Of a stretch of DNA of 64,000 nucleotides, positions 1 through 12,982 are shown piece by piece. Position 1 is the stretch's first letter, and each line of letters opens with the position of its first letter. The notes under the pieces are model-generated. The model had not been told where the DNA came from. It saw only the letters and a program-made list of their open reading frames with translations, and searched no databases. The position numbers were made by a program, and so were the translations under genes. Origin of the DNA: Galaxea fascicularis (lineage: Eukaryota > Cnidaria > Anthozoa > Scleractinia > Euphylliidae); contig OX419343.1 in NCBI GenBank assembly GCA_948470475.1, positions 26,617,878-26,681,877 on the forward strand, given 5' to 3'.

Positions 1-3000
1 TCCCACGAATATTTACTCAGATAGTTCTGGTCGTGGTAAAAGTCCATGCGAATTGAAAAACGGCCATACCTGTGGAACGCAAAATCTGGTTATATTTGTT
101 CATTTCCTTCACTTGCCTTGTGATCGGAAATTATTGGTTGAGTAAGTGGATAAATAAGAACAATAACATCACTAATTAATGCTGGTGCTAAAATGTCTAT
201 TCCTTACCAGCGTGATCCTCTGAGACGAAATTTCGATTTTCTCGGCTCACATGTTCTCAAACCGCAACAAAAAAAAGATCAGAAATAACAATCAAAAGGC
301 ATTTCTTTTTGCCCCACCCTTTCTCATTGAGGTAAAGCTGCTTCACTTCTGGTTTTATTCCCACCGCGGTTCTGATACCGTTGTTTAAGTAATAGCAACA
401 GAATGGAATATCAAACTCGTCTTCTCCCACTCGAGTGATAATACTGCCTGGGGAAGCCTTTTTCTCCACGATTCTGTTGCTGTACACAATGAAGTTTGGT
501 GTGCTGCGTCGTTTAGTTCCACACTTATCCAATTCCGTGTCAAAGATGTAGTGGGTGGGTGTCTCGATGACTGTACAGTTCGGGTCCAGTAAGCTAAGGA
601 AGTCTCCTTGTAAATCACGCAGGGCTGTTTTAGGGACAATAACCTCTATGGCGTGTGTGCTGCAATTCAGGAGAAGGCCAACAGCTAAAACCAACAACAG
701 AACATGATAAGTCACAGTGAGAAAGAGCGTTCAAACCTTCGGGTTTAAAACTCAAGGATCTGTTACTTGGTATACAGGCCAGTTTTTCTTGTTTGTTGTT
801 GTGTGTTTTTTTCTTCCAGATGGCGAAATTCTTTCATTCATATCCCTTTTGCCCTGGAAATGCCTTTAAAAAGGGCTGGAAAAGTTGGTTTCTTGAAAAA
901 AGACAAGAACAACAACTTAGACGAGCTCTATCTATCTATCTGTCTCAGTGCCAAACAGCTAAAACGGTGAAAGAAGTGCGATATTACAGCCATGGTTTCA
1001 CCTTCGTGCAGGAGAAATGTAGCTCATTGAAGATCAGCCATTTGGAATAATTTTTTTCTTGCGCTACACACTTATAACTAAAGCATAACATGTGTTTTAT
1101 TACAAACCTCTACAAGTGCGATTGTCGTCTGACAAAACGAGTGGGTCCGGGCATGCGCAATTATGTCCTCCTTCATCATTTACACACTCGTGGCTACAAC
1201 CGCCATTATCGTATTTGCATTCATTGATATCTGTGGGAAATTTAAATATATTTTTAACTTAAATGCCAGATCACTGCATTGCATCTCGTATGTTGCATTG
1301 TAGTGTTTCAGCCCATCAGAGGTGGCAACTTGACTGAGTGAGATATCCAGTTACGGAACCGTTCTAAATAATTTAGAACCAATAATTTCCTTCTGTAGAA
1401 TCTTCTAAAGTATTTAGTAAATACTTTAGAAGATTCTACAGAAGGAAATTATTCACCACCATAAGCCCTTGACAATGCTGTGATTCTAGCGATGCCTGCC
1501 CAAATTAAATATGATTACCAATTGGCGTAAATGTTTATTCGAATTCCACTCCTCTTCAACCTCATGCAAGACTCTTTGCTGCACTTTAAAGGTAAGAGAA
1601 ATGTCACCATACCTTGGCAGCTGATTAATCCACTGGGTGGTGACCAGACCCCTTGATCACCACACTGCTGAAATGGTGGTCCTATAAGTTTGTAGTTAGC
1701 AGGGCAGGAAAGGTCGCACACGGTCCCAGGTGGACTGGAGGCTTGCGTGCAGCTGCCCTGAACTTCTACGTGTTGTCCAACAGAAAGAGGACTGCAAGAG
1801 CTTCCTATAGTAAAAAAACAAAGGAGATATCTTTTTGTAGGTAGTGAGAAGGGAAACTGTAACGTAAACCCAAACGGTTGTGTGAGTGAAGATTAAAATC
1901 ACTAATGTCATTGTTTGTCAGGGACACATGGGGCGCATTCGATTGGGTAATTTGGTTTACATTTTCAAATCCGGATTTGAAACTCCAGATTTGCCGATCG
2001 AAAGTGAAAAGTTCCATGAGTCTTAACGTTGGTTTAAATTTTTTTACTGTAGCGTCTTTGGTTGAAACTAAGCTCCTCACTCCAACTTCCAACAGCAAGG
2101 TTTAAATTACGATTTGACTTTATTATCGCATCGTTTGACTATGATCTCAATTAAGCAAAGCTTGTAGCTGTGGAACCGCTATTAATCCAGTTTGTTTGTT
2201 CAAGCGAGCTGATTGTGTTAGAGATCGAAACAGTTTGTAGTACGTGCAAGCTAGAGTTTTGTGGAAAAGAGTAAACAAAACTGTGATCTTTTACGTCAAG
2301 TAAAAGCCCCACCGCGGCAACGCAAATTAAACGTCCCAACAAACAAATAAATAAACCGGAGTAAATTAAAAAAAATCTCATTAGATCTGAGAATTATCAG
2401 CTTTATTTTAAATTTTTAAAACTAAACTTTAGAAATTTTGTTTTTCTACACAGCGATAAGAATTAAAAATTCCTGTGATTAAGTGAAACTCGTGTACCGT
2501 AAATCATAAAGGATTCCATTTGTGGAAAGAAATAACTTGCTGCATTTCTGTTGGTAGTACAATACTTGTTTAACATTGACGCTTAATTATATGGAGTGGA
2601 ATGCTACCTCATTGGAGACCAACCAAAGACTTTGTAGTGATTTCAAAATTTACTCGAAAAGCGCTTTATCGTTGAAATGACCTGCGACTGACTCGATGAC
2701 TCAGTTGATCACTACATAGATGTTACAGCCCTAGTGTTGCTAACAAATTGTTTACCCCGCTAGATCTGCATGATCACAATGCTTATTGCAAGGTATGATG
2801 TTAAAGAATTAAATGGATATCAAAGCAGTTCCCTGCAGATTCAGATATTTTACGAAAAACTTTCTAAACTGCTTAACGTGCTTGACGGAGCAGAGATCTT
2901 TTACAGCTACCCATGAAGCTGCAGGAGGTTCAGCATTTATGTAGAAAATAAGTATTTTATCTTAAAAAACTTTTAAGAGTGTCAAAAAGGTTGTATGAAT

Positions 3001-3291
3001 TTGATGAATCTTGTCGAAAGGCATCATTTTCGTATCAATTGTTTTCGTTTCAAGTCCGCGTGTCTGGCTTATTAGATGAAAAAATTGAATAACATTCCGA
3101 GGTTTGCGTTTTGCTGAACATCTCGCCCCCGGAGCAATCCCGAGTGTTAATTTTCACTGATTTTTTGCTTTTAATATTGTAGCCTACTTACCTGGTTGAC
3201 CAACATCTGGAACATTATTATTGACCATAAGGTCCTCTGCAGAGCTGAGGGTCACAGTAATTAGAGAAGTTAGTATTATGAGGCACCTCAT
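1..3291 (-). CDS. Gene A: secreted CCP-EGF-ZP domain protein, 3' end cut by the window
   Basis: Five exons, read on the minus strand: 3291-3192, 1804-1613, 1230-1108, 684-318 and 69-1 (continuing off the edge). Exon 1 begins at ATG 3291 and encodes a signal peptide (MRCLIILTSLITVTLSSA) followed by an Asn/Asp-rich linker. Exon 2 is a complete CCP/sushi module with its Cys pattern and CxxxW-type core (DQGVW). Exon 3 is a calcium-binding EGF domain (DINEC start). Exons 4-5 are a ZP-N domain ending KGYGRFSIRMDF, matching the KGFGKF block of the neighbouring ZP genes. The first three introns are phase 1 and the ZP-N intron is phase 2. The downstream ZP-C and anchor exons lie outside the window. 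An in-frame GTG near 715 is not the start; the acceptor at 686-685 joins in frame to the EGF exon. About 283 residues are visible. Known of the family: ZP domains polymerise extracellular matrix and coat proteins. The precise role here is unknown. Confidence 0.85.
1361..1453. repeat. Perfect long palindrome with a small adjacent palindrome
   Basis: Positions 1381-1416 and 1418-1453 are exact reverse complements of 36 bp separated by a single G at 1417. A second palindrome (9-bp arms, 1361-1369 and 1371-1379) abuts it. It lies in the intron between the CCP and EGF exons of gene A. It looks like a very young foldback element or a replication-generated inverted duplication. Confidence 0.93.
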
Positions 3292-3933
3292 GTTTGAGTA
3301 AAGAGAAACCGAGTCACCCTCTTCCCAAACTAACACCCTTCCCTCGCAAACATGGTCCAAAGGTCAACAAAACTAGTGCTGGTGATTTAATTTAATTTTC
3401 ATAACAAAGCCTCTCACCAAGTCTTGTAAAACAATTCAAGAGATTGGCAATAATTGACACATTCCTCCGCGAATTTGATGAGCAAAGAAAGTCAAAATTC
3501 TGCAAATAAGGTTGATGCATACTTGTCAATTTAGTAAACAATTTAAAACCAATCGGGGATTCCTTTGTAGCTAAGCTATCTAGCTCAAAGCCGCCGTGAG
3601 AGCAGCAGTGAAAAGGTCTTATTGGGGGATTGCTACTCCCATAACGGCTGGCTCGTAAGTGGTTCAGTATCAAACTTTCCAGTCTTCGTTTTCGCTTTCA
3701 AATTCACCTCTCGAGAAAACCCGCACCAAGACAAAGACATTTTTCGCATCGAAAAAGTGCTACAAGGGTTCCAAAAATCAAACATTCGTAAGAAGCCGTT
3801 TGTCTTGTAGTCTCTCAAACCATTTACTTAGAATGCAGAATAACAACACACGTAAGATGGTCAAAATTTCTTGCGCGAGCCGAAAGTCTGGTCTATTTGT
3901 TCTCACAATACGCCATTTTGGTAATGATAGTTT

Positions 3934-4041
3934 TCAAGTGGATTGTGGGTAGATCCAGTTCTTTGTGGAGGCAAACGGCCGCTTTAGGACGTGATTTGAC
4001 CGTTTGCCCTCACAAAGGACGTACCACACAATTCACTTGAA
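3934..4041. mobile_element. Foldback MITE-like element
   Basis: The left arm begins TCAAGTGGATTGTG and ends GAGGCAAACGG. The right arm begins CCGTTTGCCCTC and ends CAATTCACTTGA. The arms of about 43 bp are imperfectly complementary around a short AT/GC-mixed loop. No coding capacity is seen. Confidence 0.7.
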
Positions 4042-4315
4042 ACTTGCCATAAATGGTGCGTTGGACCCCACCTTCCTTAATTGATTTAAACCATTGTAAA
4101 TGGAGTAAACCTTGTACTTAGACAAGGAGGCAGCGCAGGACACAAGCGTTTGAGAGAATAAGCATCACAAACACAGGTTACCAAAGTGTTATTTACTGAC
4201 AAAAGTTGGCCCTGCCTGTGGTTGTGTCTGCTCCACTGAACTGTGAGTGTTGTGCTTCGAAGAATCTCCTTTTGTGTTCCACGAAGAATCACTATGTGGC
4301 AATTGTAGCATATTA

Positions 4316-4400
4316 CAGTCGAACCTCCTCTGCTGAAGCGGACATCCGCCGGACCGCAACTTGATGTCCGCTTAAGGGAGATCTCCCCAAGGTTCAACTG
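4316..4400. mobile_element. Short MITE with TA flanks (Tc1/mariner/pogo-like)
   Basis: An 85-bp element with inverted ends CAGTCGAACCT and AGGTTCAACTG, flanked on both sides by TA (4314-4315 and 4401-4402). Internal GCGGACATC and GATGTCCGC also pair. A TA target duplication and CAGT-type ends fit a non-autonomous Tc1/mariner-superfamily element. The family assignment is inference. Confidence 0.72.
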
Positions 4401-4731
4401 TACCAGGGAAGACCCTCTTCGGTAGAAAATAACGCTCCTCTGGGATCACGTGACTCCTCAGTCATTAAATAATTTTATTTCTTTTCTCCTTAATTCTGAG
4501 TCTTTAGCAATAACTGATTTTATAATTTACTCCCGATGGTAGGAGAACAACAAATAGTTAAAAAAAACAATAGTAAAGAATGTAAACCGGGATTTGTGGA
4601 TTTTGTGAGGAGAGTCGCCAAAAATGAATCTAGCTTTCCTAAACAGAAATTAACGATAATTATGGTATTATAGCTGTGACTCCTCGCATGAAAATGTAGA
4701 CAAACTGGTACAAAACATTCTTCACAAGAAT

Positions 4732-7700
4732 TTAGTCTTCAATTTCCTCCACAAGTTTGGAATAGTCATGTATCTCCTTCCTTCTCTTCCACGCCATGTA
4801 TGATATAGCAGCGGCACACAGCACTATCACAGCTGCTAGCATGCCATTGATTGGTATGATTGGACCTAAACAAAACAACGGAAAAATAAACGTTTGACAA
4901 GCAATTGAAAATTTCAAGCATCGTGAAGCTCTGACAATAGTTCAACTCCTAGTTTGGTCTGACAAAGGGTCGCAGCTATCTTGTTACGACCTCACCCTTA
5001 GACCTGAATTCTTGAAGATCTCAATTTGTGAAAGCATGTCTTTACTATTTACGTAATGCCTTACAATAAATGGAACCATGGAATTGCCTGCATTTAGAGG
5101 ATCCTAAACGATTATTGGCCAAAAGCGTCAAAAGTAAATATCGTAGGAGAAGTTGTTTTCGTCAAAGTGTTGCTGTGTCTTTGAAGGAAAGTGGTCTGTA
5201 ATTTACCTGTACTTTTGACAGGACTTTCTTTCCTTTGTCTGCTAACGTCCCCTTTCTCCAGGGAGAGAGGGCCTTGAGCAAGAGGATATACGTCATCAAG
5301 GCTCTCAGCTGTCAATGTGACGTCACGTTTACGTCGATCATCGCAAACTCGCACGCATTTAGAGTTTGGATCTGACACATTGCAAATTCTCACGTGACAG
5401 TGAACGTAAACAAACGCGTGTTCGCCAATGAACTTGAAACTCTGTACACTGAATCTCTCGGATCTCTTATTTGATGGATGATATGTCAGCGTTTCGTCCA
5501 CTTTGCAGCTTTAAAACAATAAGCAAAAGTTGTCAGAAAATAACTCTTTTCTTAGGCGGTTCCAAAATAGTTAAAAGCTGTAATTGTTTTAAACGTTTTT
5601 GCTGGCAGCAGCATTTTTCAAGTCTCTCTTTATCAGCACCGTTTTCTCAAAAACGGGCGCCCAAGGGTAAATTCATCTTGAAAAAATTTGTTTGTCCTTG
5701 ACAAACGAACAAATACAATTTTTTTTTTATCAAAATTGTCAAGGAGAGCTTGCTCGCCTTTAGTCAGCGAGACTTTCGGATAAACACGTGAATTTCCGTT
5801 TTCACTAGTGGCATAGAATCAATAGTCAATACTAACTGAGTAACATCTGTAATGTCACGGGAAGTGTTAGAGAGGACTGGAGTAGCCTAATGACTCCTGG
5901 AACTGCAGGCTGTGGTTTTGCTTTTATAAGATATGCCTAAATATTTCCCTGCTAACTTGTTTTTTCATGATCTTTAATGAGAGCCCACTTGAGCAAACAC
6001 TCGATGGCTGATCATATTAAAGTTTAAAAATAAATATTGTTATTTTTATTATTATTATTATTATTATTATTAAATATGATGCCTTACTGGTAAAAGCTTT
6101 AAAATACTCTTCTTAAAAACACCCATCGCTCTACTTCCCTCATTTTTATCTTCATTTAACAAAAATTGATCATACGGGATTATTTCTTACCCGTCATGAA
6201 TGATCCAGTACTTAGGTTCACTGTTCCTCTTTGGGGACGGTGTGGCATAGCAGTCCCTGGCAAGAATGGTAAGCCTGTGGTCGATCGTGTCAACTAATGC
6301 TTCGAAAAAGATTCTTTCACGCAATTTCTTCATAACTGGAAAGTCTCTTTGAGTATATGGACCCACGAATCTGTTAAACGGAAAAAGGCATCAATCATCA
6401 ATTTTAACTACAACTATAACAACAACAAATGTGTTCAAGAGCCAAAAAAGTAAGAAATGACACTTGCAAACTCTTTCGCGCCGATACTGCTCGTGAAAGG
6501 AAGTGTAGTTTAATCTGGCTCGCTGCACTTACAGTATGTATTTACTAAGTGCGCTGTCGAGTTTCATTATGTAGAACCAAAGAAAGACATCTGGCAAAGC
6601 AAGTCAATTGAAATGGGATACCAAGTATCTACAGTGAGATAATATTTAAACCACGCTTTCTAACTTGTGAATGAAAAATAAAGAGGTCGCATTCGTGCTC
6701 TATTATCCAGGATGCAATGCTCCTCTAGGCAGCTTGAAGCGTGTTCGGAAGCAACATTTTCCCAGGCAAGAGTTTTATACTAAAGCGAGAATATTCCAGA
6801 TTTTTTTAACCAGTAATTATAATGTAGAAATGCTCCAAACCTTATATCCGGGTACAGTTCTAGCCTCAAAGCAAACTTTCCAAATCCTTTTTTGGAGAAG
6901 ATCACTTTTCTACTGGAAGGCTTCAGGCCTACTGCGCTGACAAGACCGTCGTTGTCATAGTAACAGTGAAATGGGATCTGAAAATCAGGGACATGGGATA
7001 CGACGTCCTTTGCGATTGCGAGAACTGGTAAAGCTTCATTGCTGTATACCACAGAGGAAACTGCATGCCTGGTTTTGGTCCCACATCTGGTCAGCGGTAC
7101 GTTGAGAATGAAGTGCGTAAGATTTTCAGAAGCCTTGCAGTTCATATCCAGGGCTCTTATGTGCTCACGGTCTACGCCTCGGAGTACGGGCTTGGGAATA
7201 GTTATGACCATGTTATTTTTTAAGCAGGCAACACTACATTTGTCACCTATAGAAGACGGGTGAATAAGAGAAGAATAATAAAATATGCACCGTAGAAACT
7301 TCATGAAAATCTCAATCGAGCAATCGCGTAAAACTTATCAAAGCTTTCAAAGATCTTTCATTTTTTCTTGTGTCGTTTTCCATTTAAAAACGTTTAGCAT
7401 ATAAGTGAAATAAAACTAACTGCACAAATAGGTGCTACTTTATTTTAAATCGAGTCGGAAGTGTGTGAGCATGAAATATTGCTCACACTGAATTTATCTT
7501 GTTTCGGTAATTTTTTTCTGTATTTGTAGACATTTTGGGTCTGATTTGTGTCAGATATATGGCTGTCCTAGATCCAACCCACAGAACTGTGGTTCGAAAT
7601 TGAGTTTTCAATCTGCCAACAGAAGCACGGAGTCTTCAATTTGCAGCAGTGAGTTTGAAACCTGTTTAGAATTTTTTTGTTGGGACTTTGCTTAAATCCT

Positions 7701-9030
7701 CGGCTTTGTATGAGGATTAAATCGAAGAAACTGTTATCAATTAAGCACATTTTTAACTATGAAATATCTAAGAAACTAACATGAGCCATCTTCATCAGAT
7801 GCACCAGCAGTGGCATCATCATCTGTAAAACGAAACGTAAAACAAGATGAAGTCAGATCTTTGCAGAAGATACAGGTAATTCGTGTATTGAACTGCTGAA
7901 TAAGTTTAAATGATTTGCTTTATGGTAGATTTCCAGTAGAAAAACTCGTTCCAGAAAAAATGTTCCTCGAATGGTAAGTCTGTTCCATTTCGCTACAATA
8001 TACATAGAGCTCAGTCGTTCCGTTCAAGTAAAACCAAAGCGATAATCCCTCTCCGGCAAACCACAACTACTTCAAATATCACAATGAACACATGAAAAAT
8101 CCATGCAAGCATGTATTTGGTAAATTGTGTGTTTCAAGTCACAATTGCTCTTGGTTTTGTTTTGTCGTTGGTTGAGCAGTTGGGCTAGAAAAGCAAAACA
8201 AAAGGAAATACGAAACAGGAATACCTTTGACGACCCTTTGACGTGAGTTACGCACATTGACAGCCACCCTAACCCACGATCGAGTTCATAACTTATTCAT
8301 TACGAAAATATTACAGCGGTAGCTAAAATTCTTGACAGGATTAGACTTTTTAAACTTGCGCAAGGGTCTCAAGCTCTGCTTGTGCATCGTAAAATTATGA
8401 TGAATTTCATCTCGTTATGTGGTTTATATCTTCCACTATTGAAACCATCCGAAACTTTCAAGTTACTTCTATTCACCAAAAGCATTACTCACTTTACCAA
8501 ACTCTCATTGCGAAATAACACGTTATTTTTTAATCTTCCATGCTGTATTATTGGTTCTACTTTGTTTACTAGCATCAGCTGTCATTTGAAGTTCAGTGGG
8601 CAGTGGGTATCGTTAGCTGAGGGCAAGAACTGGTTATGCCGAGATTTTGCTTAACTGACTATCAGGCAACTAGCGACTGGTGTCAACTGTAGGTACGAAA
8701 CTAGTTCACTAACATACTGGAATTTTATCACAAACTCTAACCGAAATTACTTGCCATGGCCAGATCAATGAATCGATAGCTTCACTTGAATTCAAGAATT
8801 TCTTCAACAGAATAATCGCTTGATTTCTCGCTGTTCAAAAATCGTATGCACATTGTTAAGGAAACTTTGGAATTCTTACCTACGATGAGAATGTTGTTGG
8901 TTCCATCGCGCACTCCAGTCCCACTCTCATCTTTCATAGCTTGTTGAGGGGTGTCATAAGACGCGATTTCATAACAGTTCGCAAGTACGAAGACCATTTG
9001 AAAAATAGCCAAGACTCCTACCCTTTGCAT
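4732..9030 (-). CDS. Gene B: ZP-domain type I membrane protein
   Basis: Six exons: 9030-8880, 7822-7781, 7246-6841, 6370-6191, 5508-5207 and 4865-4732, which sum to exactly 405 codons (404 residues). Residues 1-20 are a signal peptide (MQRVGVLAIFQMVFVLANC). Exon 2 is a 42-nt acidic linker (DDDATAGASDEDGS). Residues 65-199 are ZP-N. Residues 200-360 cover the ZP linker and ZP-C with a basic furin-type site (RRKRD), the usual consensus cleavage site of ZP precursors. Residues about 365-383 are a transmembrane helix (MLAAVIVLCAAAISYMAW), followed by a short cytoplasmic tail ending VEEIED. It shares intron phases and exon lengths (406 and 180 nt) with genes D and E, so it is a paralogue, but it has no EGF, CCP or LamG module. 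Expected to be cleaved and polymerised outside the cell. The biological role is unknown. Confidence 0.88.
6043..6073. repeat. (ATT)n microsatellite
   Basis: About ten ATT/TTA units in an AT-rich stretch of the intron between the third-last and second-last exons of gene B. Confidence 0.9.
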
Positions 9031-10508
9031 TTTGATGTTAAATCCGAGACGATGCTGTATTTGGAAGTCAAGGTAAACAGTCCGTAATTGTTTAATTTAT
9101 GCGCTATGAACAAAAAGGAATAAAGCGGAAAAATGAGACCAATTGTCTCTTTTCTGATCTTGAAATTTTTTGCATAATCAGAACACGGAAAATTTTACTT
9201 GGTGACCCGTGAAGCTACGTAAATTGAGAAAAGTAATACAACGCAAGTTTTACTGAGATGGCTGATTGTGACATGCAATGAAGTAAAAAAAAAGCTGATT
9301 TTGTGTATTTGTACGGTGAAAGCTAATGCAAAGTCTGTTTTTACCGTGTGCAAATTTTTGCGGTTTTTCTCTCAGAACCATGAGTGAGTAAAAGTAATAT
9401 GTTCTCTAAACTGTTAGTTTTCCGAGTGATCTTTTTCTTTAAAAAACTGTTTCACTTTTAGTGTTTGGGGCTTTTTTTCCAACCATAATGTGCTTCTCAA
9501 AAGAGTTGTTTCCTACTTCAATTCTATACAGTCAGAGAAAACTAACTGAAAACGAAAAGAAAGAAACAGTTTAATGTGTATTTTTACGCCTAATTGTTGT
9601 AGCTAAATTCTCCACTTTTTTTAAGTATGTTTTCTAAACTTTGTTAAACTTCTGATCGTTTTATATCGGACAGGTTTTTACTTATTGAGCATGCGTGTGC
9701 AAAAGCAGTTTCCAATATTAAGGCCGCCTTAACACGATATTTAACAGGCCCAAGGCATAACCAGGGGATCAGTGACGAAACTGCTCTCGTTAACAAAAAA
9801 AAACATACATTGTTCAAGAAACTGGTGTCATTTTATACAAAAAGAATAATATCTTTACATGGGTTACAAATGGTCTCCTTCCTCAGCCTAATTGACAGGT
9901 ATTTGCCATTTTCTGTTATTTGTCCTTTCCTCTGCGACTTCTGTTAGGGCCGTACAACTTTCCTGGCCTCAAAAATGGCGGAGGGACTGTCTTTTTTTTC
10001 AAGACCTCAATTCTTTGCGGCTATACCACGTGCGCTTTACCAGATGAAAATTTGCGAGACCCATTCAGTGTTGCTTGGCAAACTGTTTCATTGCTTTCCT
10101 CTAATGATGTGGCCTTTTTGATGTACTTGTTTAGGAGTATGATTTGTGGGGTGTACCGGGCAAGTAGGATTTCGAGTAAATAACACAAACCTGAAAACAA
10201 AATTGGTTAAATGCGTCAATTAGATTGAAAAAACATGCACTTATGGAGTGCAATTACTAAAAAATATGTGCGAGCTTCACATCGTTTTCTTGGTAATTGT
10301 ATCATTCGTGCAGCCAAGGGGCGACGTTGTTAACGACAAAGATTTGTTGGCCAAACAAATGAACGCGTGAGAATGTACACTAATATTTCTACTGTTGTTT
10401 CTCATACGAAGACTCAGTAAGATTAGAGTTAATAGAAGATAGTTCTAGAGATATGGTACAGTGTAGAGAAAAGGAAAATTTACAGCAACTAAAAGGGGCG
10501 ATGCTAAG
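9031..10508. other. Gene-poor stretch between ZP genes B and C
   Basis: No ZP-C exon or membrane-anchor exon for gene C was found here on the minus strand, although the phase-2 end of the gene C ZP-N exon calls for one. A roughly 50-codon open stretch on the minus strand (about 10,180-10,020, ending at TAG) has codon-like composition (for example ILLARYTPQIILLNKYIKKA) but no flanking splice logic. It may be a fragment of a dispersed repeat. Otherwise nothing is recognised. Confidence 0.4.
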
Positions 10509-11575
10509 CTACTTTACAAGGATCCCAGAATCTAACCTGTCATTCCAACAGAAATCGTCTTCAGCTGCAAATGTTTGGCCCGCGGCTTCGTTTGTGTCGT
10601 GTGTTTTCTGTTTAGTAACAGCGCCTGTCGATACTACACCATCATTAGGATAATGACAGCTGAAATTTATTTTTATTTCCGGGGAGCGTGTGATTACTGC
10701 CGTCGGCTGCAAAACATTTCGAACCATGTTACTGTACACTACACTTGTGTCCCTGTGCCTGCTAAACGTGCCGCAGCCAATCAGCGGCGTCGAAAGAACG
10801 AAGTGCGTGTTATTATCTATGGCTTCACAGTCACAGTCCAGGAGACCCAGATCTTCTCGGTTAATACCAGCGAGCAGAGACTTGGGAAGACTGATTGACA
10901 TTTGGTTTGGATGACATTTAACAACTGCACCGTAAGCTGGTAAAATAAATACACCCAATGCTTTGTGTTAATGCAGGGAAATACATGAGGAAATGTTGAA
11001 TTAATTAACAGCACAGACATTTCAGTTTGGAACGCTTTTGTATGAATTTCCGTTGTCAGTTTTGATTTTATTACGACTGAATATATATGAAGGTAAATCA
11101 ATTGATGCCTTGGTTTATATTTCCAACTGCAACTATGATTTTATTGTCCATGTTAAGATAGTTTCCAAAGTTATCAGACAAACAGGGGAACCTGACACAA
11201 AATAACACCGCAACACAACATAACACCTGACACCAAGTTTTGTCCAACTCTAACAGGAAAAATCACGAGATGTCACACTTCTAGGATGTTTGTTACTATT
11301 CTTGTGAGTCTGCCATTTGTCATCTGAGTGGACACGTTTCCAGTTACACTTACGTACACAATTTCTTGAAGATCTCGAAACATCGTTGACGATTAAACCA
11401 TACCTTTGGAGTTAAAGTTTGTTTCACCCGCTTCCACTACTGTTTCGACGTATCCTGATGCGTGAGTCGTGCACTGGGTCATCTGTTCTTCGTCGCTATA
11501 GAGATTCAGTTTGGAGTTTTTTACGCTTAGAGTTACCACGACAAGCAGTGCTACCTGTAAGTGAAATTTCATCAT
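10509..11575 (-). CDS. Gene C: signal peptide plus ZP-N only, truncated ZP paralogue
   Basis: Exon 1 (11,575-11,404) starts with two consecutive ATGs and encodes a signal peptide (MMKFHLQVALLVVVTLSV) and a short linker. Exon 2 begins at 10,936, joins in phase 1 and encodes a ZP-N domain (KCHPNQMSISLPKSL at its start, matching the [14 protein letters not shown] block of genes D and E). By comparison with paralogues exon 2 should end at 10,537 (AG|GTTAGA, phase 2), but no following ZP-C exon is seen before gene B. If the donor is not used, the frame stops at 10,509 and gives a 199-residue secreted ZP-N-only protein. The second half of ZP-N is divergent (TKQKTHDTNEAAGQTFAAED) and lacks the KGFG block. 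It could be a degenerating gene, a real ZP-N-only protein, or an alternative 5' end splicing into the phase-matched gene B exon at 6370. Confidence 0.6.
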
Positions 11576-12982
11576 TATATGATTACATTCACTCAGAACG
11601 GTGTGATCCGTTCTTTTGCAAGCGAAACATTGATTTCTGTAGTCGACCAACCCTAATTTATGCACCGAGCATAAAACGCTTCAGTGATTTTCACAGCCTT
11701 GCATAATTAGTGGCTGCCAACGTCAGGGGAGTGAAAAGGGGTGAGACGGTGAAGTGATTATTATGGGGACACATTTTTGAAACAATTTGCTACTCAGACA
11801 TGGCTATTGTTTTTTTTGCGCGTGAGCCTTTGTTAACACTGAAGACATTAAACGAGGGTAGGGTGGGGATGCTTGGAGGAATGCAATGAATGGTACGGGG
11901 AGAGGTGCGGTTTCAGCCAACTCTTCAGCCCTCCTCCCTTGGTAATGGCGACAGGGACCCCCTCTTGGTATACATGCCCCTTTCGGAGTTCGAGTGAGAA
12001 GACGCCAACATTAGCATGTGGCTGGTATTTCATACTGTCCTTCTTGCCATCAAATTGCTTTGGGAAGGTAATATTAATTTGTAAGAAGACTTCCAAACAG
12101 GCGACTGCAACTGTAATTACAACTGTTATATATTAAACCTAGGAACAACGTATATGTGCCCGTAAATGTTGGCTGGTCAAGTAGGAATTTTTTTGCACGG
12201 TTGAACCTATTTAAAAATGTTTTCTCCGGAAATCGGTAAATGAAGACTTTTATCCAATTCTGCAGAACGTTTTGTATAGAATAGAATGGAAAACAAACTA
12301 GTCAACCTGATAAGGACAAGCAGACCGTTACAAGATCAAACATACACAGGCGTGAAACGTTCATAACATTTAGTAGGATATCGAGATTTTATCATCTTAT
12401 TGCGTTCGGGAGAAGGAAAGGGTAAACAAATCTTCTTTGGCAAACCTACAAAAGTTCATGAAATTGTACAGTATCTCCATCAAATTTACAAACGAAATAA
12501 AACTAGTAAATCAATTCGACAGCAAGTTTGCCTGTGTTAATGAGCAGAGGACGAAGAGTAAATTAGTCAAAGCATACCAGTAATCTGCGCCAACTTATTG
12601 TTCCCAGAACCGATTTTTTTTCTTACCCTGGCTGGTTTTGTATCATTTGACCGCATCCTTTTACGCCTTTGGAGGGAGTTGGCAAAATTCAGACAAAATG
12701 AATAAGACGGTTTCCAAAGACATCTCTAAGTTTATTTCATATAGGAAGAATTACATAACCTCAGAGATCCCGTTATAAGACATGCTTGAGCCCAGTAGCC
12801 GCTCAAACCGGCTGTACTTCAAACTTCTCTAAGCTCGCCCCTGACTGGAACTATTGCATATCCTAGATACCGTCATTCCACAATTCATGCAAAATAAAAC
12901 AACATTTGGCAAGCTGGAACGTTTTAAAACCTATTTAAGAAAAAAAATCGACGAAAAATATCACTCCTCGAGGGGAGCCACC
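11576..12982. other. Intergenic region between ZP genes C and D
   Basis: No exon supported. It contains the 5' flank of gene C and the 3' flank of gene D. Short open frames around 11,848-12,136 on both strands overlap each other and show no domain. Confidence 0.5.

Larger units (their letters stand above)
3292..4731. other. Intergenic region between ZP genes A and B
   Basis: No exon could be supported on either strand. It holds the upstream region of gene A, the 3' flank of gene B and two small foldback/MITE elements that are listed separately (3934-4041 and 4316-4400). The short open frames here have no recognisable domain and no splice support. Confidence 0.6.

Noticed and set aside
257..715. 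ZP-N frame appearing to start at 715
   Set aside because: The first codon is GTG and upstream CCP, EGF and signal exons splice in phase to 684, so the frame start is intronic.
9920..10183. Plus-strand 87-residue frame
   Set aside because: No domain, no splice support, and the opposite strand is equally open in part.
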